Source: Synechococcus sp. CBW1108 (GTDB lineage: Bacteria; Cyanobacteriota; Cyanobacteriia; PCC-6307; Cyanobiaceae). Taken from it: a stretch of 64,000 bases of DNA. The notes below the pieces were generated by a model. It did no database searches. It worked only from the letters and a program-made list of their open reading frames with translations, and had not been told where the DNA came from. This document shows, in pieces, positions 9,507 to 18,503 of this stretch. The stretch covers positions 930,001-994,000 of the forward strand of contig NZ_CP060395.1 in the NCBI RefSeq assembly GCF_015840335.1, in the 5' to 3' direction. Both the position numbers and the translations under genes were made by a program. Numbering within the stretch: position 1 is the first letter of the stretch; the number at the start of each line of letters is the position of its first letter.

Positions 9507-10689
9507 GGGGAGGATCGTAGGCAGCGGTGAAGGGCAGCTCCGCATTCATGGCAGCCATCGCCTCGGCCATCTCGGCATTGGCCCCTGGCAGCCACTGGCG
9601 CAGGATCGCCGCAAAGCGGGGATCGCTCCAGCGATGCAAGCTGACCCGGGGTTGGGCCACGAAGCCCCGGCGCCGCTTGTGGCTGCCGCCTGCCCCGGGA
9701 TCGAAGTGGCGGATGCCGTTGGCAATCGCCCAGGCAATGGGCGCGTAGTAACACACCTCGAAATGGAGGCAGTCGATCTCTGCGTCGCTGCCCCAGTAGC
9801 GGCCCCAGAGCTGGTCATCACTGCGAACACACAGGGACATCGCCACAGGGTCGCCGGGATCCTGCCGGTGGGCGCTGAAGAGCACCAGGTGGCGGCGCAG
9901 GGCCGGATCCACGGCCAGGGCCTCAAAGAAGGCCTCGCTGAGGTACTTGCTGCCCCAAGCGCCCCAGCGGCTGCAGTGCTGGGCGTAGAAGTGGTGCATG
10001 CGTCGCACCAGCTGCGGCGGGATGGCCTCCCCCGCCAGGGCGGTGACCTCCAAACCGGCGGCCGCCACCGCCAGCCGTTCCCGCTTGATGTTGCGGCGCT
10101 GGTTGGCGTTGAAGCTGGCCAGATAGGCGCCAAAATCGGGGAATCCGGGGTTGCTCCACAGGCTCTGCTGGTTGACCCAGGCGGCGCAGCCGGCAGCTTC
10201 GGCCAACGGCTGCCAGGCAGGGTCGACGTAGAGAAAGTTGCAGCTGAGAATGGCGTTCTGGCGACAGAAGTCATCGATCAGTTCCATCATCAGGGCGGTG
10301 ATCGCAGCGGAGTCCTCGGCGCGGTCGATCAAGAAGCGATAGCCCTGCACCGGGCTCACCGGACTCATCCCCACCAACTTCGGGTAATAGCTAAGGCCCA
10401 GCTGGCCGGCGAGCTGGGCGAAGCTCTGGTCAAACACGAATTCGCCGTAGCTGTGACCCTTGAGATACAAGGGGGCCACCGCCACCAACTGCCCAGCCCG
10501 CCACAGGCCCAGGTGGCACCCCTGCCACCCTTGGCGGGGCACGATGCTGGCGCTGGCCTCAAGCTGCTGCAGCCAGCGCCAACGGTAGAAGGGCAGATCC
10601 TGGGGATGGGCAGTGGCCAGCAGGGCATCCCAGCTGAGCTCGGGGATCGCGGCGAGGCTCTGGTGCCATTTTGCCTGCAACTCAGCCAT
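9499..10689 (-). CDS. FemAB/GNAT-like acyltransferase (DUF482/PF04339 type)
   Basis: 396 residues from ATG 10689; a TTG nine bases upstream is an alternative start. Conserved pieces include FYRWRWLQQLEAS, PLYLKGHSYGEFVFD, YYPKLVGMSPVSPV, NANQRRNIKRER and FDPGAGGSHKRRRGF, which are typical of the PF04339 peptidogalycan-biosynthesis/N-acetyltransferase-like family. Substrate unknown. First gene of a two-gene unit with DUF4346. Confidence 0.85.
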   Translation of the reverse strand: MAELQAKWHQSLAAIPELSWDALLATAHPQDLPFYRWRWLQQLEASASIVPRQGWQGCHLGLWRAGQLVAVAPLYLKGHSYGEFVFDQSFAQLAGQLGLSYYPKLVGMSPVSPVQGYRFLIDRAEDSAAITALMMELIDDFCRQNAILSCNFLYVDPAWQPLAEAAGCAAWVNQQSLWSNPGFPDFGAYLASFNANQRRNIKRERLAVAAAGLEVTALAGEAIPPQLVRRMHHFYAQHCSRWGAWGSKYLSEAFFEALAVDPALRRHLVLFSAHRQDPGDPVAMSLCVRSDDQLWGRYWGSDAEIDCLHFEVCYYAPIAWAIANGIRHFDPGAGGSHKRRRGFVAQPRVSLHRWSDPRFAAILRQWLPGANAEMAEAMAAMNAELPFTAAYDPPHV

Positions 10690-10751
10690 GGCAGGCAAAA
10701 TGGCCGATAGGGAGGCTTGGGGGCAAAACTAGCCAAAGCTGCACCACCTCG

Positions 10752-11183
10752 GTGCCCAAACCCGTGCCGGCCCTGCTGGCCAACCTCCTTGCCCCTGCCT
10801 TGCTGGCACCTGCCTTGCTGGCAAACGTGCTGCAGGCAAACCTGTTATTGCCGGTGTTGCAGCTGCTGCGCCCCCAGCTCGAACAGCGGATCAAAAGCGT
10901 CTGTGTGGAAACAGCGGCGGCGGGCAATGGCAACCTGGCCGCCCAGCTGGAAGAGCCCTGCGCCCAACTGGCCCGCCCCACCAGCAAGTGCCTGGTGGAG
11001 GAAACCGCTGCGAGCCCCCGCAGCCTGGCGGTGCTGGGCGAGATGGTTCGCGGTGATTTCGGCGCCGACAGCGAGGTGGTCGTGAAACGCTGCCTGGCCC
11101 GAATGCTGGGGCTGCCGGCCAACAGCCTTCAACCCATCCCACTCAAGGAGCTGGTGCAGGGATTCGCCAAACCCCGCCGGTAG
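10752..11183 (+). CDS. Conserved-looking hypothetical protein
   Basis: GTG 10752 gives 143 residues; the longer open frame upstream would overlap the divergent acyltransferase start. The N-terminus is hydrophobic (ALLANLLAPALLAPALLANV) and partly made by a 15-bp tandem repeat at 10794-10823; it may be a signal or membrane segment. The remainder has three cysteines (VCVET, EEPCAQL, SKCLVEE) and a C-terminal VVKRCLARMLGLP. I do not recognise a family. The last 55 nt overlap the convergent RibD-like gene. Confidence 0.55.
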   Translation: MPKPVPALLANLLAPALLAPALLANVLQANLLLPVLQLLRPQLEQRIKSVCVETAAAGNGNLAAQLEEPCAQLARPTSKCLVEETAASPRSLAVLGEMVRGDFGADSEVVVKRCLARMLGLPANSLQPIPLKELVQGFAKPRR

Positions 11184-11818
11184 CTCAGCAGCAACTCATC
11201 GCCCTCCAGCCGGCGGAGCTCCTGGAGGTGCCAGTCGCCACTCCCGATCGCCGCCTGCAGGGGCAGCCAGAGGTGGGGCCCGCCCAGCAGCCGGGGACAA
11301 AGGCTGAGCTGCAGCTCGTCAATCCAATCCCCCGCCAGCAGGCTGCCGGCCAGGGCCGCGCCCCCCAGCACCACCAGCCGCAGCAAACCCCGCTCCGCCA
11401 GGGCATCGATGGCGGAGGCCCAGCCATCCCAATCCAGCCGTGCCTGGAAAGCCGGGGCCTGGGAATCCGGGAAAGGGGGCGCCTGGGGCGGAGCCAGCAA
11501 CCAGCGCTCGAGGGGCTGGCGCCAGAACGGCAGCTCGAGCGGAATGGAGGCAGTGCGGCTCACCACCACCGCCACCGGCTGGTCAGAGCGGCCGGCGGCA
11601 GAGCGCTGGGCCCGCAGATCCTGGGCGTGGATCAGGCAGGTGCTGCCGTGGCGGCGCAGGGTTTCGGCGCCGATCAGGCAGCCATCGGCCCAGGCCAGGG
11701 CCTCCTCGAGCACCCGGCGATCACCGGGGCCACCCAGCTGGGCAGCGCCCCCATCGGGGGGCGCCAACCGGCCATCCAGGCTCACCGCCAGCACCAGCCG
11801 CAGCACTGGCCGCAGCAT
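11129..11818 (-). CDS. RibD C-terminal/dihydrofolate reductase-like protein
   Basis: 229 residues with the pyrimidine-reductase fold: RLVLAVSLDGRLAP at the N-terminus, GCLIGAETLRRHG, LRLVVLGGAALAGSLL, and IDELQLSLCPRLLGG near the C-terminus. There is no deaminase domain, so it resembles stand-alone RibD-C reductases that act on 5-amino-6-ribosylamino-uracil phosphate or related compounds. It sits 5 nt downstream of the QueD-like gene. The 3' end overlaps the hypothetical gene on the other strand by 55 nt. Confidence 0.85.
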   Translation of the reverse strand: MLRPVLRLVLAVSLDGRLAPPDGGAAQLGGPGDRRVLEEALAWADGCLIGAETLRRHGSTCLIHAQDLRAQRSAAGRSDQPVAVVVSRTASIPLELPFWRQPLERWLLAPPQAPPFPDSQAPAFQARLDWDGWASAIDALAERGLLRLVVLGGAALAGSLLAGDWIDELQLSLCPRLLGGPHLWLPLQAAIGSGDWHLQELRRLEGDELLLSYRRGLANPCTSSLSGMG

Positions 11819-11823
11819 GGGCC

Positions 11824-12807
11824 TCAGCCGGCCACCAGGGCTTCCAGGGCCGCGGGCACCATCTCGAGCTGGGGGGTTTCGGCGAACACCTCGGCGGCGT
11901 TGTTGGGGCTTTCCTGCAGGCGCACCTTGTGCAGCCGGGCACCGCTGGCGGCGATCGGAGCGGTAAGCAGATCGGCTATGTGCAGGGCGATGTTCTCGGC
12001 GGTGGGCACGGTGCTGGCGAAGTGCTCCACGTCCTTGTTGAGGAAGGTGTGGTCGAAGGGCTCCACCACCAGCTCGTCGACAAGCCGCTGCAGGGCCGCC
12101 AGATCACAGACCATGCCAGTGCGGGCATCGATCGGGCCGCGGACGGTGACATCGAGCAGGTAGTTGTGGCCATGGCCATGGGGCCGGGCGCACTTGCCGT
12201 AGATCGCCTCGTTTTCGCCCTGGGAGAGCTCGGGCCGGGCCAGGCGATGGGCGGCGGCGAAGTGGGTGCGGATTGAGAGGAAGGCTTCCATGGGGGTCGG
12301 GTCGGAGCCGGGGGCGAGCAGGTCGACCCAGAGCGTGTCGGTTTCGTGCAGGCGCAGCCCCACCAGGGGCAGCTGGGGGGCCAGGCGGGTCCAGATGGCC
12401 TGGCAGAGGGCCTCGGTGGTGGGCAGCCGCCCCTCCGTACGGCCCAGATCAAACTCCGGCCAGGCTTCATTGAGGAAGCGGAAGTCGAGCTGGTCTGTGA
12501 CCTCCGCCCGAATGGCGTGCTTCACCTCAGAGAGGTTGAGCACCATGCCGTCGCCGTCGAGGGCCCCACCCATCGCCACGATCAGGGTGTAATTGTGACC
12601 GTGGCCAGGGGCCAGGCTGCAGGGCCCAAAGCGGGCTTGGTTCTGCTCGGCAGTGAGCTCGGGCAGCCAATAGAGATGGCTGGCACTGAAGCTGGCCCGG
12701 CGAGTGATCACGCAAGGGCGACCCCGGCCATGGCTGGGACCTACCGCTGGCCCGGTGACTGGGGCGGTTGAAGTGGCCGTCATCGCCCGGGGTTGGTGGC
12801 CCTTCAT
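11824..12807 (-). CDS. Tandem-domain 6-pyruvoyl-tetrahydropterin synthase/QueD-like protein
   Basis: Two T-fold PTPS/QueD domains in one chain: domain 1 about residues 35-170 (FSASHLYWLPEL, GPCSLAPGHGHNYTLIV) and domain 2 about 175-320 (AAHRL, GKCARPHGHGHNYLLDV). Each has the zinc-binding His pair HGHNY. Family members convert dihydroneopterin triphosphate to 6-carboxy- or 6-pyruvoyl-tetrahydropterin, feeding queuosine or pterin synthesis. ATG 12807 is used; ATG 12783 is a possible shorter start. Divergent from aroK by 35 nt and probably co-transcribed with the RibD-like gene. Confidence 0.88.
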   Translation of the reverse strand: MKGHQPRAMTATSTAPVTGPAVGPSHGRGRPCVITRRASFSASHLYWLPELTAEQNQARFGPCSLAPGHGHNYTLIVAMGGALDGDGMVLNLSEVKHAIRAEVTDQLDFRFLNEAWPEFDLGRTEGRLPTTEALCQAIWTRLAPQLPLVGLRLHETDTLWVDLLAPGSDPTPMEAFLSIRTHFAAAHRLARPELSQGENEAIYGKCARPHGHGHNYLLDVTVRGPIDARTGMVCDLAALQRLVDELVVEPFDHTFLNKDVEHFASTVPTAENIALHIADLLTAPIAASGARLHKVRLQESPNNAAEVFAETPQLEMVPAALEALVAG

Positions 12808-12842
12808 CCTAGAAACGGGCCCTGGGCCTTGGCGCTGCTGGC

Positions 12843-13478
12843 ATGACCTCCCCCCCCCATCCCACCCATCAGGCCCTGGCCCAAAGGCTTCAGGGCCTCA
12901 ACCTCTATCTGGTCGGGATGATGGGAGCCGGCAAGAGTGCGGTGGGCCGCCCCCTGGCCCAATCCCTGGGCTACCGCTTCCTCGATGCCGATAACGCGAT
13001 CGAACAGGTGGCCGGCCGCACCATCCCGGAAATTTTTGCCAGCGACGGGGAAGCCGGGTTTCGCGACCTGGAAACGGCGGTGCTGGGCCAGATCGCCGGC
13101 TGGCATTCGCTGGTGGTGGCCACCGGCGGAGGGGTCGTGACCCGGCCGGAGAACTGGGGTCACATGCGCCAGGGGGTGGTGGTATGGCTGGATGCGCCCC
13201 CATCCCTGCTACTGGAGCGGCTGCGCCGCGATCCCACACCGAGGCCCCTGCTGGAGGCCGTAGACCCCACCGCCCGCCTCGGAGAGCTGCTGGGCCAGCG
13301 CCAGCCCCTCTACGGGCAGGCCGACCTGCGGATCCAGCAGGATGGGGCCGATCCCGGCCAGGTGGCCGGCCAGGTGCTGGCGGGGCTGCCGGCCATCCTC
13401 AAGCAACCGGCTGCCGCGCCCCAGGCCCCGATCAGCCTGCGCAACGCCGCTGGCAACAGCACCGTCTCACTCAACTGA
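12843..13478 (+). CDS. aroK: Shikimate kinase AroK
   Basis: Phosphorylates shikimate at the 3-OH in the chorismate pathway. Features: Walker A GMMGAGKS (residues 25-32), the shikimate-binding DADNAIE segment, GEAGFRDLE, the ATGGGVV loop, and the lid DPTPRPLL. The length of 211 is slightly above the usual 175-190 because of N- and C-terminal tails. The last 12 nt overlap the convergent CRR7-like gene. Confidence 0.95.
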   Translation: MTSPPHPTHQALAQRLQGLNLYLVGMMGAGKSAVGRPLAQSLGYRFLDADNAIEQVAGRTIPEIFASDGEAGFRDLETAVLGQIAGWHSLVVATGGGVVTRPENWGHMRQGVVVWLDAPPSLLLERLRRDPTPRPLLEAVDPTARLGELLGQRQPLYGQADLRIQQDGADPGQVAGQVLAGLPAILKQPAAAPQAPISLRNAAGNSTVSLN

Positions 13479-13736
13479 GCCCGGGGGCTCGATCCGCACG
13501 GCGAACCACTGGATCGCCCGACCAGGGGCAAGCTCGAGTTCGCAGGCCGTTGCCAGCAGCCGCTCGGCCCGTTCGCTGGAGGTGGCCAGGACCGCCAAGT
13601 CGGCCGGCATGGGCTCGAGCTGCTCGAGCTTCCCCTCAAGCCAGGCCAGGGTTTCGGCTGCAGTGAGAATTTGCTCAGCCCCGGCGGGTTCGAGCACCAC
13701 GTAATGATCAAGCTCCCGCAGGAGGGGATCGGACAT
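13467..13736 (-). CDS. CRR7-like protein (chlororespiratory reduction protein 7)
   Basis: 89 residues from ATG 13736. YVVLEPAGAEQILTAAETL near the start and ATACELELAPGRAIQWFAV at the end match the CRR7 family, which in plants is needed for assembly of the chloroplast NDH complex. The role in cyanobacteria is unproven, but several ndh genes occur in this window. Its start codon shares two bases with the start codon of the divergent DUF6816 gene. Confidence 0.75.
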   Translation of the reverse strand: MSDPLLRELDHYVVLEPAGAEQILTAAETLAWLEGKLEQLEPMPADLAVLATSSERAERLLATACELELAPGRAIQWFAVRIEPPGSVE

Positions 13737-14436
13737 GGCAGCAGCCCTATTGGCACCCATCCTGGCGCTGCTGCTGGCGGTGAGTTCGACCGCGCTGGCC
13801 GATCGGGCCAGCGGCTGGCCCGAGTGGCGCCTGCCGGCGCCCCTGGCCCGCCCCTCAAACCTGAGGGGCCAACGGGATCTCACCTACCCAGCCTGGATGG
13901 AGGGCCGCTGGCAGCTACACAGCGACAACTTCGATGTGGTGGTGCAATTTGCCGCTGACGCCAACGGTGCCGTGGTGGGCGATCGGGCCGGCAACGCGGC
14001 GGCGATCGGGCGGGCGCTGCTGGGGGAAGCCCTGCTGGAGGTGGCGGACGACCCCACCAACCCCAACCGCCAAATCGCCTTGCTGCGCGGCAACCAGCGG
14101 CTCGAATCCACGGTGGTGGGGCGGCGCAGCGAAACGCCGGATGGGGATCACTTCTGGGCCGATGAACTTGCCCTGCAGGTGCTGCATGGGCCGGGCGATC
14201 CGCGGGTGAGCAGGGTGGAAACCCTCAGCCACTACAGCCGCCACAGCGACGGCAGCGTGGGCGCCGAGCAGTGGCAGGCCAGCTACCCCTCGCCCGCCCT
14301 GGGGTTGGCCGCAGAGGCCAGCAGCAGCAACCACTTCAGCCTCGAGCTGACCCCCTTCAACCCTGATGCCCAAACCAAACCCGAGGCTCGAGTCAGCCCC
14401 TGCCGGCCTCCGCCGCAATCCGATCCCGCCAGCTGA
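13735..14436 (+). CDS. DUF6816-like exported protein
   Basis: 233 residues with an N-terminal signal peptide (LLAPILALLLAVSSTALA, residues 5-22). The mature part, with PEWRLPAPLARPSNLRG, DLTYPAWMEGRWQL and a beta-rich remainder, resembles the DUF6816 lumenal family of cyanobacteria and plastids. Function unknown. The last 44 nt overlap the convergent GST gene, so the tail after NHFSLELTPF may be poorly conserved. Confidence 0.65.
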   Translation: MAAALLAPILALLLAVSSTALADRASGWPEWRLPAPLARPSNLRGQRDLTYPAWMEGRWQLHSDNFDVVVQFAADANGAVVGDRAGNAAAIGRALLGEALLEVADDPTNPNRQIALLRGNQRLESTVVGRRSETPDGDHFWADELALQVLHGPGDPRVSRVETLSHYSRHSDGSVGAEQWQASYPSPALGLAAEASSSNHFSLELTPFNPDAQTKPEARVSPCRPPPQSDPAS

Positions 14437-15112
14437 ACAGGGGCTCCAGCAGGGGATGGTCGAAGATTCCACCCACCCCCAAACCCGCCAAGGGGACGCC
14501 GCTGCTGGTGGGAAATTTGAGCAACCCCAACTGGGCCACCACGGCCAGATCGGCCAGGGAGAGGCGGTCGCCCACCAGATAGGGCTGGTCGCCCACCAGC
14601 ACGGCGAGCTGCTCGAGGTTGGTCTGCAGTTGCTGGCGCTCGGCTACGCCAATCACGCTGACCAGCGCCTCGCCCACGCCGGCCAGCACCCCGCCGGGCA
14701 GGCTGGTCACCAGTTGGCGCAAGGGGCCCGGGGTGGAATCGGGCAGCAGGGCAGAGCGGAGCTGGGCGTCTGTGGCCGCGGCCTGCACCAGGGCCAGCCG
14801 GCAGCCCGCCGCCAGGGCCGTATCGGCCCAGTCTTCAACCAGCAGCACCCTGGCCCGCTCTGCCGGGGCCTCGGGCAGCAGTTGGGGCTCGGGCTGGTGC
14901 CGCTCGAGATAGAGGGCAATGGCGGTGGAATCGGCGATCACCTCAGAGCCATCCACCAGCACGGGCACCTGGCGTTGGCCGGAGAGACGGAACAGCTCCA
15001 ACTGGCCCAGGCCAGGGCTCACCTCCACAACGGTGTAGTCGAGCCCTTTGACCGCCAAGACCAGCCGCACCTTCTCGCAGAAGGCGGAATGCCTGAACTG
15101 GTAGAGCTCCAT
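14393..15112 (-). CDS. Glutathione S-transferase family protein
   Basis: 239 residues: N-terminal thioredoxin-like domain (MELYQFRHSAFCEKVRLVL with Cys12, RQVPVLVDG, ADSTAIALYL) and an all-helical C-terminal domain (PYLVGDRLSLADLAVV). The cis-Pro loop QVPVL and the glutathione-binding ADS triad are present. The substrate is not evident. 66 nt separate it from the divergent ycf33-like gene. Confidence 0.88.
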   Translation of the reverse strand: MELYQFRHSAFCEKVRLVLAVKGLDYTVVEVSPGLGQLELFRLSGQRQVPVLVDGSEVIADSTAIALYLERHQPEPQLLPEAPAERARVLLVEDWADTALAAGCRLALVQAAATDAQLRSALLPDSTPGPLRQLVTSLPGGVLAGVGEALVSVIGVAERQQLQTNLEQLAVLVGDQPYLVGDRLSLADLAVVAQLGLLKFPTSSGVPLAGLGVGGIFDHPLLEPLFSWRDRIAAEAGRG

Positions 15113-15178
15113 CGGTCAAATCCAGCCTCTGGGCGGCAGAGTAGCCAGCACGCAGCAACGACCGACCAAGCCCGCCCG

Positions 15179-15385
15179 ATGAAGGACTTTTTCCTCAATG
15201 TGACGCGCTACCCGCGCTACCTGGTGGCCTTTGGCCTGGGTTTGGCCAATTCGGTCTTCGAGCCCCTGGCCGCCAGGGGCCGCAATCCAGTCACTGCCGT
15301 GGCCCTGATTGGGGCCAGCATCAGCGGCCTGCTCAGCCTCGCCCTGATCCTGCATGCGATGGTGAATCCCATACCACTGGCATAG
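15179..15385 (+). CDS. Ycf33/DUF751 family small membrane protein
   Basis: 68 residues: [20 protein letters not shown], then [10 protein letters not shown] and a second hydrophobic helix. These match the DUF751 (Ycf33) family conserved in cyanobacteria and plastids; function unknown. Two membrane helices are visible. Followed 2 nt later by rbfA, so they form an operon. Confidence 0.82.
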   Translation: MKDFFLNVTRYPRYLVAFGLGLANSVFEPLAARGRNPVTAVALIGASISGLLSLALILHAMVNPIPLA

Positions 15386-15387
15386 CC

Positions 15388-15780
15388 ATGGCACAGAGCC
15401 GAAGGGTGGAGCGGGTGGCTTCCCTGATCCGCCGGGAAGTCAGCGAACTGATGATTGGTGGGATCAAGGACGTCCGGGTTAACCAGGGAATGGTGAGTGT
15501 CACCAGCGTGGAGGTGGCGGGCGATCTGCAGCACTGCAAGATTTTTGTCAGCATTTACGGCAGCGAGGAAGATCGGGCCCAGGCCATGGCGGGCCTGGGC
15601 TCGGCCCGCGCCTATGTCAAAGGGGAGCTGGGCCGGAGGCTGAAGATGCGGCGCACGCCCGAGGTGGTGTTCGTGCTGGATCGGGGCATCGAGAAGGGCA
15701 CCTCGGTGCTGGGCTTGCTCAACCGGCTCGAGGGGGAGCGGCAAACCAAGGGCGAACCAGCCGAAGCCAGTGAGTTCTGA
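15388..15780 (+). CDS. rbfA: Ribosome-binding factor A RbfA
   Basis: 130 residues with the KH-type fold of Rbf[44 protein letters not shown], and [17 protein letters not shown]. It matures the 30S subunit and 5' end of 16S rRNA. Overlaps the next gene by 11 nt. Confidence 0.95.
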   Translation: MAQSRRVERVASLIRREVSELMIGGIKDVRVNQGMVSVTSVEVAGDLQHCKIFVSIYGSEEDRAQAMAGLGSARAYVKGELGRRLKMRRTPEVVFVLDRGIEKGTSVLGLLNRLEGERQTKGEPAEASEF

Positions 15781-17428
15781 GGCCGGGCCAGACACCGGCG
15801 CCAGGCCCGATGGGGCCCTGCTGCGGCTGATCCACCAGCTGCTGGTGGTGCGCACCAGCGGCAAACTGGCGGATCACCAGCGCGGCTATCCCCGCTGGGA
15901 GTTGGCCAATGCCGAACTGCGCAGCTTGCTCGAAGCCGGTGTGGGCGGCGTGATCCTGCTGGGCGGCAGTGCGGCCGAGCTGGCTCTGCGCTGCGCCCAG
16001 CTCGGCCGCTGGGCCGGCCAACCCCTGCTGCTCTGCGCCGACGTGGAGGAGGGGGTGGGCCAACGCTTTGACGGAGCCACCTGGCTGGTGCCGCCCCTGG
16101 CCCTGGGCCGGCTGCATAGGCGGGAGCCCGAGCGGGCCCTGGCCCTCGCCGAGCGCTACGGCCGCTGCACCGGCCGGGAGGCCCGGGCCCTGGGGCTCAA
16201 CTGGGTGCTGGGGCCGGTGTGTGACGTCAACAACAACCCCGCCAACCCGGTGATCAACGTGCGGGCCTGGGGAGAGGATCCGGCCACGGCCGGCGCCCTG
16301 GCGACGGCCTTCCTGCAGGGCGTGCAGGCAGAAGGGGTGTTGAGCTGCGCCAAGCACTTCCCCGGCCACGGGGACACCAGCAGCGATTCCCACCTCACCC
16401 TGCCCCTGCTAGCACACAGCCGGGAGCGGCTGGCGGCGATCGAACTGCCCCCCTTTCAACAGGCGATCGCCGCCGGGGTGGCCTCGGTTATGACAGCCCA
16501 CCTGATGCTGCCCGCCCTCGATGGCGAGCGGCCAGCCACCCTGTCCAAGCCTGTGCTCACGGGCCTGCTGCGCCGGGAGTTGGGCTTCGAAGGCCTGATC
16601 GTTACCGATGCCCTGGTTATGGACGCCATCACCGGCCGCTACGGCGCCGGCGAGGCTGCGGTGCTCGCCCTGGAGGCCGGCGCCGACCTGGTGCTGATGC
16701 CCGCCGACGCCGGCGCCGCCATAGGGGCCATAGCGGCAGCGCTGCAGGCCGGGCGCCTGGACCGGGAGCAACTGGAGGCCAGTGCCGAGCGGCGACGGCG
16801 GGCCCTGGCGGGGCTCGGGGCTGGGGTACCAGGAGCGGCTGGGGCGCCAAGTGCGAGCCGGCCCGACCCCGACCCCGAAGCCGCCGCCGAGCCCGACCAG
16901 GCCCTGGCCCTGGAGCTGGTGAGGGCCACCCTGGAGGCCAGCCCCGGAGGCACAAGGCCGCCCCAACCTGGGGTGAACCTGATCCGGCTGGATTCGGCCC
17001 TAGCCGCCCCCTTCCTGCCAGCCACAGCCCCGGCAGTGGCCAAACCGGAGGCCCAGGGCTGGCGCACCGTACTGGTGGAGGGCCGCAGCCCCAGCCCCTG
17101 GAGCGGCCTGGCCGAGGCGCCGCTGGCCCTGGAGCGGCTGGGGCCTGGGCCGGTGTTGCTGCAGCTGTTCGTGCGGGGCAATCCCTTTCGCGGCAGCGCC
17201 AACAGCGCCGAGCCCTGGCCCGCAGCCCTGAGCCAACTGGCCGCCTCTGGCCGCCTGGCGGGGCTGGTGGTCTACGGCAGCCCCTACCTCTGGGACCAGT
17301 TGCAGCCCCTGCTGCCGCCGGGCACAGCCGGGGTCTACAGCCCCGGCCAGATGCCCCTGGCCCAGGCCGAAGCCCTGGCAAGGCTCGGCATGGGAGAGGA
17401 TGGCGAGCAAAATATATTTACAACCTAA
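15770..17428 (+). CDS. Glycoside hydrolase family 3, NagZ-like beta-N-acetylhexosaminidase
   Basis: 552 residues from GTG 15770. The N-terminal TIM barrel (residues 1-330) carries [16 protein letters not shown], the [14 protein letters not shown] catalytic loop and [13 protein letters not shown], whose Asp is the likely nucleophile. Such enzymes remove N-acetylglucosamine from muropeptides. The C-terminal domain, rich in Ala, Gly and Pro, is less conserved. The final residues GEQNIFTT are encoded by abruptly AT-rich DNA that continues into the Rieske gene, so the original C-terminus may have been changed when that gene was inserted. Confidence 0.88.
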   Translation: MSSEAGPDTGARPDGALLRLIHQLLVVRTSGKLADHQRGYPRWELANAELRSLLEAGVGGVILLGGSAAELALRCAQLGRWAGQPLLLCADVEEGVGQRFDGATWLVPPLALGRLHRREPERALALAERYGRCTGREARALGLNWVLGPVCDVNNNPANPVINVRAWGEDPATAGALATAFLQGVQAEGVLSCAKHFPGHGDTSSDSHLTLPLLAHSRERLAAIELPPFQQAIAAGVASVMTAHLMLPALDGERPATLSKPVLTGLLRRELGFEGLIVTDALVMDAITGRYGAGEAAVLALEAGADLVLMPADAGAAIGAIAAALQAGRLDREQLEASAERRRRALAGLGAGVPGAAGAPSASRPDPDPEAAAEPDQALALELVRATLEASPGGTRPPQPGVNLIRLDSALAAPFLPATAPAVAKPEAQGWRTVLVEGRSPSPWSGLAEAPLALERLGPGPVLLQLFVRGNPFRGSANSAEPWPAALSQLAASGRLAGLVVYGSPYLWDQLQPLLPPGTAGVYSPGQMPLAQAEALARLGMGEDGEQNIFTT

Positions 17429-17431
17429 TAA

Positions 17432-18503
17432 ATGGTTCCATCTTCCGGCAATTCAAACTACTTAAAAGGCGCCTGGTATCCAGTTGCTCGCTCAAAGGCG
17501 ATCAAAAAAAATGTGCTTCTCAAGTCGAAAGTTGCCGGCATACCAATTGTGCTAACCAGACAGGGCAAGCCCTGCGCCCTGGTTGATAGCTGCCCCCATC
17601 GGGGCTTTCCCTTGAGCTATGGATCCATTGATAAAAATGAAATCCAATGCAAATACCATGGCTGGAAGATCAATGCAATCAATGGGGACTGCATCTCCAT
17701 TCCCTGCCTCACCGAAGCCCAGAAGAAACTGGGCATTGAGGCCAAAATAAAATCCCAGTCCCTGGCTTGTGTCGAGCGTGGGGGGGGGGGGGGGGGGGGG
17801 AATGACATGGGTTTATATCCCCTGCGGCAAAGAGAGGGCTTACACATGTCTTGAATCGCTGCCGGCCAGCTTTGATAGGGATCCGGACGTATACATCGAA
17901 AAGGTTTTCAAGGCTGACATCGATCAATCCACAATTGGCCTCATCGACCCCGTGCACGTGCCTTTTGTGCACACCAGCAGCTGGTGGAAAAAAACAAATC
18001 CCCAAGACTTTAAAATCGAGCAAAGAGACTTTGAACCCAGCCAGCGCGGCTTCACCCTCAAAAAACACGTCATCACCAATTCGGGTAAACCCTACAAGCT
18101 GCTCGGCGAACCAGTTGAAACGGAAATACGCTTTGAGCTGCCCTCTCTTCGGCTAGAAATCATCCAAGGCACGCGCCATGCCGCCTGTTCCCTGACGGTG
18201 CTTGCCCCAATCGACCAGCAGACAACCAGGGTGCATCAATGCCTTTACTGGAGCCCACCCTGGCTGTTGCCACTCAAGCCGATCCTAAAGGCACTCGGAG
18301 ATACATTTCTGGATCAAGATCGCGTCATTGTCGAACAACAACAAGAGGGGATTGCCCACAATCCTGTATTGACATTGGTTGAGGGTGCGGACACCCAAGC
18401 CAAGTGGTATTTACGGATCAAACGCGAAATGGAGCGCTGCCAAAGTGAGGGGATTCCCTTTGCAAATCCCCTCACGCCGGCCAGTCTGGAATGGATGAGC
18501 TGA
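17432..18503 (+). CDS. Rieske non-heme iron oxygenase (PaO/CAO-like), out of frame at a 21-G tract
   Basis: N-terminal part from ATG 17432: a Rieske [2Fe-2S] domain with C54-P-H56 and C73-xx-H76 (CKYHGW). The C-terminal part, from about 17802 in another frame, holds the mononuclear iron site D-x2-H-x4-H (DPVHVPFVH) and a typical tail (KWYLRIKREMERC). The two parts join cleanly (VERGG-MTWVYIP) only if the G run has 5, 8, 11, 14, 17, 20 or 23 bases; with 21 the N-terminal frame ends at 17854. Intact length would be about 350-360. Related enzymes oxidise chlorophyll breakdown or other aromatic compounds; the substrate is unknown. DNA is clearly AT-richer than its neighbours, suggesting transfer. 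Confidence 0.82.
17780..17800 (+). repeat. Homopolymer tract of 21 G inside the Rieske gene
   Basis: An unbroken run of 21 G between the codon for Arg and AATGACATGG. It is by far the longest mononucleotide run I saw in the window. It lies where the Rieske domain joins the catalytic domain. Such tracts change length readily by replication slippage, and are also a common place for sequencing or assembly error. Confidence 0.95.

Noticed and set aside
17769-18503. C-terminal half of the Rieske gene as an independent gene starting at GTG 17769
   Set aside because: It would start inside the Rieske domain and lack the iron-sulfur centre; it is better read as the second part of one frameshifted gene.
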